From an uncultured Clostridia bacterium (GTDB lineage Bacteria; Bacillota; Clostridia; Oscillospirales; Oscillospiraceae), in NCBI GenBank assembly GCA_946184215.1, contig CAMHER010000086.1, positions 1 to 7,729 on the forward strand: a stretch of DNA of 7,729 nucleotides, written 5' to 3'. Of this stretch, positions 5,257 to 7,729 are shown one piece after another. Position 1 is the stretch's first letter. Each line of letters starts with the position of its first letter. A model generated the notes under the pieces. That model saw only the letters and a list, made by a program, of their open reading frames with translations, was not told the DNA's origin and ran no database searches. A program made the translations under genes and the position numbers.

Positions 5257-6846
5257 TTCCTGCTCGTCCTTTTTGCGCCCCTGCCCGACCTCCGGCTCCT
5301 GCTGTCGGAGTATTGTTTCAATATTGCCCTTGACGGTCTGCAGCTCCTTTTCGCGCTTCTGGCTATCGCGGTATTCAGTGTATCCGGCGTTTTTGGCAGA
5401 AGTCAGATCTTCGATCTCGTCCTGGATTCGCTTGACAGTAGGAATCGTTTTGACCCCGTTTTCTTTGAAATACCGCATGGCCGCATCGTAGAGCATCAGC
5501 GCCGGGCGGTTTTCCTCGTAAAACTTCTCCCGCTTTTTCTTCGGCAGCTTTAGGTACTCCGCGTGCAGATCCTTTCCCGCGCGGGCATTCAAAACCTGCC
5601 GCTGTAGTTCCTTCTTTTCCTTCAGGGTTTGCTCAATCGCTTTTATATCGGTGCGAGAAGTAGAAACTTTTTTATGCGCGTCCTCTAATGCGGTGTCGAG
5701 CGCGTCCAGATCGGTCAGACCGTTTTCCTGCAAATAGATCAGTGTTTTGGCCATCGTTTTCAGATTGAAGGTCTTGCCCCAATGGATGTAACCTTCGCCT
5801 TTTCCTTCGGCGCGTTTTGCTTCCAGATCGATCAGCTTTTCAATCTCGGGTTTCATCGCGGGCGTGACAGAAATGTCCGGCCTCTGATGGACGGAAGGAA
5901 TGATTTGTTTTGCATGATTCTCCAATGCGGCGAGGATCGCTTCTTTGGAAAAATCGTCACCCAGCTTGCGGGACGTGATCGGCTTTGTGCGTTCCGGCGT
6001 CAGATAACTGAAACGGCCGCGGCTCTCTTTTACCGCAACACCGTAATCCTCCAGCAGAAAATCGAAAAACTCATCCAGCGTTTTGGATTTTTTGAGTGCA
6101 GCGCGGATCTGTTTTCGCAGAATTTCTTTATCTGTTTCAAACTTCGTTTGCTTTGGTTCTTCACCGTTCGCAATCCGCTCGGCGTTTTCTTCGTCGAGCT
6201 TTTTCTGTCCCTGCTTCTGAGCCCAGTACTCGCGTTCCGTGATCCTGTTCTTGCTGCCGTTCAGCAGATCGATCTGATACAGCCCCTCACGCTGACACAT
6301 CTCCATCACTTCCGCACGCAAATAACGGAGCGCGGCTGCGGTGCATCGGTGCTTCATACCGGGAAGCGTGTCGCAGGCTTTATCCATGTACGGCATCATC
6401 GGAACGCGCTCGATACGCAGACTGTTGATAACGATATGCACATGGATGTTGCCGCTTTTGTTGTGACCGTCGGGGTGTGTGCAGACCAAAGCCTGGTGGC
6501 CGGGGAAATGCTTTTTGCAAAATTCCAAGCCCAACGCTTGTGCCCGATCCATCGTTAAGCCGTTTTCTTCCACATCTCTCGGATCAAAACTGATGATGTA
6601 GTGATGAGTCTTCACATCGCCGCGGGAGAGATTTTTGTTGTATGCGAGATTCGTTTTCATGCAGGCGATGGCAAAATCCTCATCGCCGCAGAGAACAGAA
6701 TCAATGCGGTAATCCTCGCGCGGGATCAGATGGCCGTCAGCATCCAGGATCGGCTTGTTGCTGCTCTCGTCGTGCTGAAAGATCAAGTAACGCTCGGCGG
6801 CCCCGAGGTCCGAGTTTTTCGAGCTCAAATGTTTGATCGTTGCCAA
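5251..6846 (-). CDS. mobA: Relaxase, MOB-P type (MobA/VirD2-like)
   Basis: The product nicks oriT and leads the DNA strand into a recipient cell. With a TTG start at 6846 it has 531 residues and the familiar N-terminus MATIKHLSSKNSD. Motif I contains the candidate catalytic Tyr20 (GAAERYLIFQHDE, residues 15-27). The His-containing metal-binding motifs are HHYIISFDPRD (81-91), HPDGHNKSGN (124-133) and HVHIVINS (135-142). The C-terminal half (from about 200) is charged and partly coiled coil, and ends in a Lys/Glu-rich tail. The TTG was chosen because an ATG start (6957) would add 37 unrelated residues, and because AGGAGGTG lies at 6857-6864. The gap to the TTG is rather long at about 12 nt. 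The gene overlaps the end of mobC by 110 bp in another frame. The domain looks complete, so it is probably active. Confidence 0.92.
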   Translation of the reverse strand: MATIKHLSSKNSDLGAAERYLIFQHDESSNKPILDADGHLIPREDYRIDSVLCGDEDFAIACMKTNLAYNKNLSRGDVKTHHYIISFDPRDVEENGLTMDRAQALGLEFCKKHFPGHQALVCTHPDGHNKSGNIHVHIVINSLRIERVPMMPYMDKACDTLPGMKHRCTAAALRYLRAEVMEMCQREGLYQIDLLNGSKNRITEREYWAQKQGQKKLDEENAERIANGEEPKQTKFETDKEILRKQIRAALKKSKTLDEFFDFLLEDYGVAVKESRGRFSYLTPERTKPITSRKLGDDFSKEAILAALENHAKQIIPSVHQRPDISVTPAMKPEIEKLIDLEAKRAEGKGEGYIHWGKTFNLKTMAKTLIYLQENGLTDLDALDTALEDAHKKVSTSRTDIKAIEQTLKEKKELQRQVLNARAGKDLHAEYLKLPKKKREKFYEENRPALMLYDAAMRYFKENGVKTIPTVKRIQDEIEDLTSAKNAGYTEYRDSQKREKELQTVKGNIETILRQQEPEVGQGRKKDEQEI

Positions 6847-7213
6847 TGGCGCGTCCCACCTCCTGCAGGATTTCATATTTCCATTCCGCCAGATCGCCGA
6901 GGGCGCGGCGGATATCTGTTGTGATACCGGGATCAAAAGAATCCGAATTGAGCGCACGGGCGATCTGATTGAGATTGTTCCCGATGCGTTTTCCCTCGGT
7001 GATCAGTTCATCGACTTTTGATAAAAGCTCCTTGTTCACCGGCGAGAATTTGATCACGGGATAAATCTGAAGCTTCTCCAAAGATGTGCGGATCATCTCC
7101 GATTGATTCATCCCGTAGACCTGGCACTTGCGTAAAAAGAATTCGTACTCGTCATCGTCCAGGCGCGTCTTGATCACATGACTGCGCTTGGGCGTGTCGT
7201 ACGGTCCTCTCAT
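6737..7213 (-). CDS. mobC: MobC-like relaxosome accessory protein
   Basis: This 158-residue protein resembles the MobC family, which binds oriT and helps the relaxase to melt and nick it. The N-terminal part, KRSHVIKTRLDDDEYEFFLR followed by a segment ending in MNQSEMIR, looks like a ribbon-helix-helix DNA-binding fold (residues about 8-45). The family motif GKRIGNNLNQIARALN is at about 74-89. The last 37 residues are encoded by DNA that also encodes the start of the relaxase. The ATG at 7213 was chosen because GGAGGTG lies 8 bp upstream. An in-frame start at 7279 would read through the hairpin at 7267-7286 and add residues unlike the family. It is the first gene of the mobC-mobA operon. Confidence 0.88.
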   Translation of the reverse strand: MRGPYDTPKRSHVIKTRLDDDEYEFFLRKCQVYGMNQSEMIRTSLEKLQIYPVIKFSPVNKELLSKVDELITEGKRIGNNLNQIARALNSDSFDPGITTDIRRALGDLAEWKYEILQEVGRAIGNDQTFELEKLGPRGRRALLDLSARREQQQADPGC

Positions 7214-7266
7214 TTTTGAACACCTCCGTGTGAGAAAAAATGATCGTTTCTTTCGTTCTGCTGGGT

Positions 7267-7286
7267 TTGGGGAAGGCACTCCCCAA
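7267..7286. repeat. TTGGGG-type hairpin, copy 2 (mobC leader, oriT candidate)
   Basis: TTGGGGA (7267-7273) and TCCCCAA (7280-7286) are a perfect 7-bp inverted repeat with a 6-nt loop, 54 bp upstream of the mobC start. The stem is shared with the hairpin at 4890-4911. Its place just before mobC is usual for an oriT or a MobC site. Confidence 0.6.
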
Positions 7287-7436
7287 CAAGTTCTGACCGC
7301 GGCAAAAATTCGGCTATCTCGAATTCTGGGCCACGGGTCGATACTTGCTCTAAGTAAGAAACCGCTTCCCCTACGCCACTTTTTTCACGTTTTGCTTTTC
7401 AGACGCGTTCCTTATTTGAAAAAACTTGATAAAACC

Positions 7437-7515
7437 AAAGGCAGGCATCAAGCCAAAGATCACGCGCAACTGCTCATGCTGCGTGATTCTTTTTTGGACT
7501 TGATACCTGCCCTTT
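7437..7515. repeat. 79-bp long inverted repeat (two-part stem)
   Basis: The arms 7437-7457 and 7493-7515 pair through about 21 bp with two single-base bulges and a few G-T pairs. After a small internal loop, ATCACGC (7459-7465) and GCGTGAT (7481-7487) pair perfectly over 7 bp with a 15-nt loop. On the minus strand the stem is followed by GGTTTT and, further on, by a run of six Ts, so it could end transcription of the upstream gene. It could also be part of oriT. Confidence 0.7.
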
Positions 7516-7565
7516 GCTTCCGTATTCACCGACGGGAGGACGGCTCACTATGCCAAGGTATTCAA

Positions 7566-7729
7566 TTAATAGGTCGTCACAAAACTGATATAAGGGATGA
7601 GTTCCAGAGGAATGACAGGATAACTCTGGTGCCGGATCAGTGCAAACTGCCGTTTGCACTTCGGACAGTTGACGATGAATTCCGCATCATTGATTTCTTC
7701 CAGCGTTTCAATCGGGACCAGCTCTGATT
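7566..7729 (-). CDS. Unrecognised protein with a CxxC pair, C-terminal part (partial)
   Basis: Only the last 53 residues are visible, and the gene continues past the right edge. They read ELVPIETLEEINDAEFIVN, then CPKCKRQFALIRHQSYPVIP and a hydrophobic end with ...ISFVTTY before a TAA stop (7566-7568). The single CPKC pair suggests half of a zinc-binding site or a redox pair. I do not recognise the family. The hydrophilic-then-hydrophobic pattern and the in-frame opening to the window edge support a real gene, and the strand and position fit the element's operon. Translation in the other two frames is short or broken. The long inverted repeat at 7437-7515 begins 50 bp after the stop. Confidence 0.5.
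   Translation of the reverse strand, partial: SELVPIETLEEINDAEFIVNCPKCKRQFALIRHQSYPVIPLELIPYISFVTTY

Larger units (their letters stand above)
7214..7565. other. Gene-free leader of mobC, probable origin of transfer (oriT)
   Basis: No gene is supported in these 352 bp. It holds four inverted repeats: TTGGGGA/TCCCCAA (7267-7286), AATTCG/CGAATT (7307-7312/7320-7325), TACTT/AAGTA (7342-7346/7352-7356) and a long one at 7437-7515. oriT sites of MOB-P systems normally sit upstream of the accessory and relaxase genes and contain inverted repeats next to the nick. The nick itself cannot be placed from sequence alone, and no clear sigma-A promoter for mobC was found. Confidence 0.5.
2560..7729 (-). 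mobile_element. Integrative mobilizable/conjugative element (partial, one end plus transfer module)
   Basis: A serine recombinase, a TnpW-like small protein, a MobA-type relaxase and a MobC protein lie together on one strand with lower GC than the flanking chromosomal genes. The left boundary is approximate (within 2436-2698), and the right boundary is beyond the window. Mobilization genes are present, but no coupling protein or secretion gene is seen, so it may be an IME or the end of an ICE. No antibiotic resistance gene is visible here. Confidence 0.85.

Noticed and set aside
5782..6558. Plus-strand open frame opposite the relaxase
   Set aside because: Shadow of the relaxase, whose catalytic motifs are on the other strand.
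7474..7659. 61-codon minus-strand open frame
   Set aside because: It overlaps the CxxC gene in another frame and crosses the long inverted repeat. The product has no features.
7188..7727. Plus-strand open frame covering the oriT candidate
   Set aside because: It reads through all four inverted repeats and is antisense to the CxxC gene and the start of mobC. No domain or ribosome binding site was seen.

Overview
The window looks like a chromosome-mobile element junction from a spore-forming, high-GC member of the Clostridia, most likely the Oscillospiraceae (inferred from gene content and base composition, not from a marker gene). Positions 1 to about 2,440 are very GC-rich and carry chromosomal-type genes. 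From about 2,560 to the right edge the base composition drops to near-balanced GC and the gene content becomes that of an integrative mobilizable or conjugative element. Every gene seen in that part lies on the minus strand.

Chromosomal part. The receiver half of a Spo0A-type sporulation regulator runs off the left edge (1-438, minus). Its upstream region (551-667) holds a cluster of matches to the Spo0A binding site, including two perfect sites in tandem, which suggests autoregulation. Next is a lipoprotein carrying a complete barnase-type ribonuclease domain (719-1312, minus) with its own terminator. Divergent from it is a second lipoprotein, probably a beta-propeller-like protein of unknown role (1434-2435, plus). 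The two lipoprotein genes have back-to-back sigma-A-type promoters in 1340-1401.

Junction (2436-2698). This stretch has no gene. It holds two palindrome-rich segments and the change in composition, so one end of the element (an att site) probably lies here.

Element part. Read in the direction of transcription, from right to left, it contains: the C-terminus of an unrecognised CxxC protein (7566-7729, partial); a gene-free leader of about 350 bp with an 79-bp inverted repeat and three smaller hairpins, the best oriT candidate; mobC (6737-7213) and the relaxase gene mobA (5251-6846), overlapping by 110 bp with a TTG start for the relaxase; a gene-free stretch of about 450 bp with two diverged 139-bp-period direct repeats of strong secondary-structure potential; a small acidic protein with a TnpW-like C-terminus (4414-4794); and, in TGATG overlap with it, a 571-residue large serine recombinase (2699-4414).

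How it works together (inference from the families). MobC and MobA would form the relaxosome and nick oriT for transfer, and the serine recombinase would excise and integrate the element. No type IV secretion or coupling-protein gene is visible, so from this window alone it cannot be decided whether the element is self-transmissible or only mobilizable. The most unusual parts are the non-coding repeats: the 139-bp twin repeat whose outer stem includes the relaxase stop codon, and a matching pair of TTGGGGA-N6-TCCCCAA type hairpins upstream of the mobC and recombinase operons.
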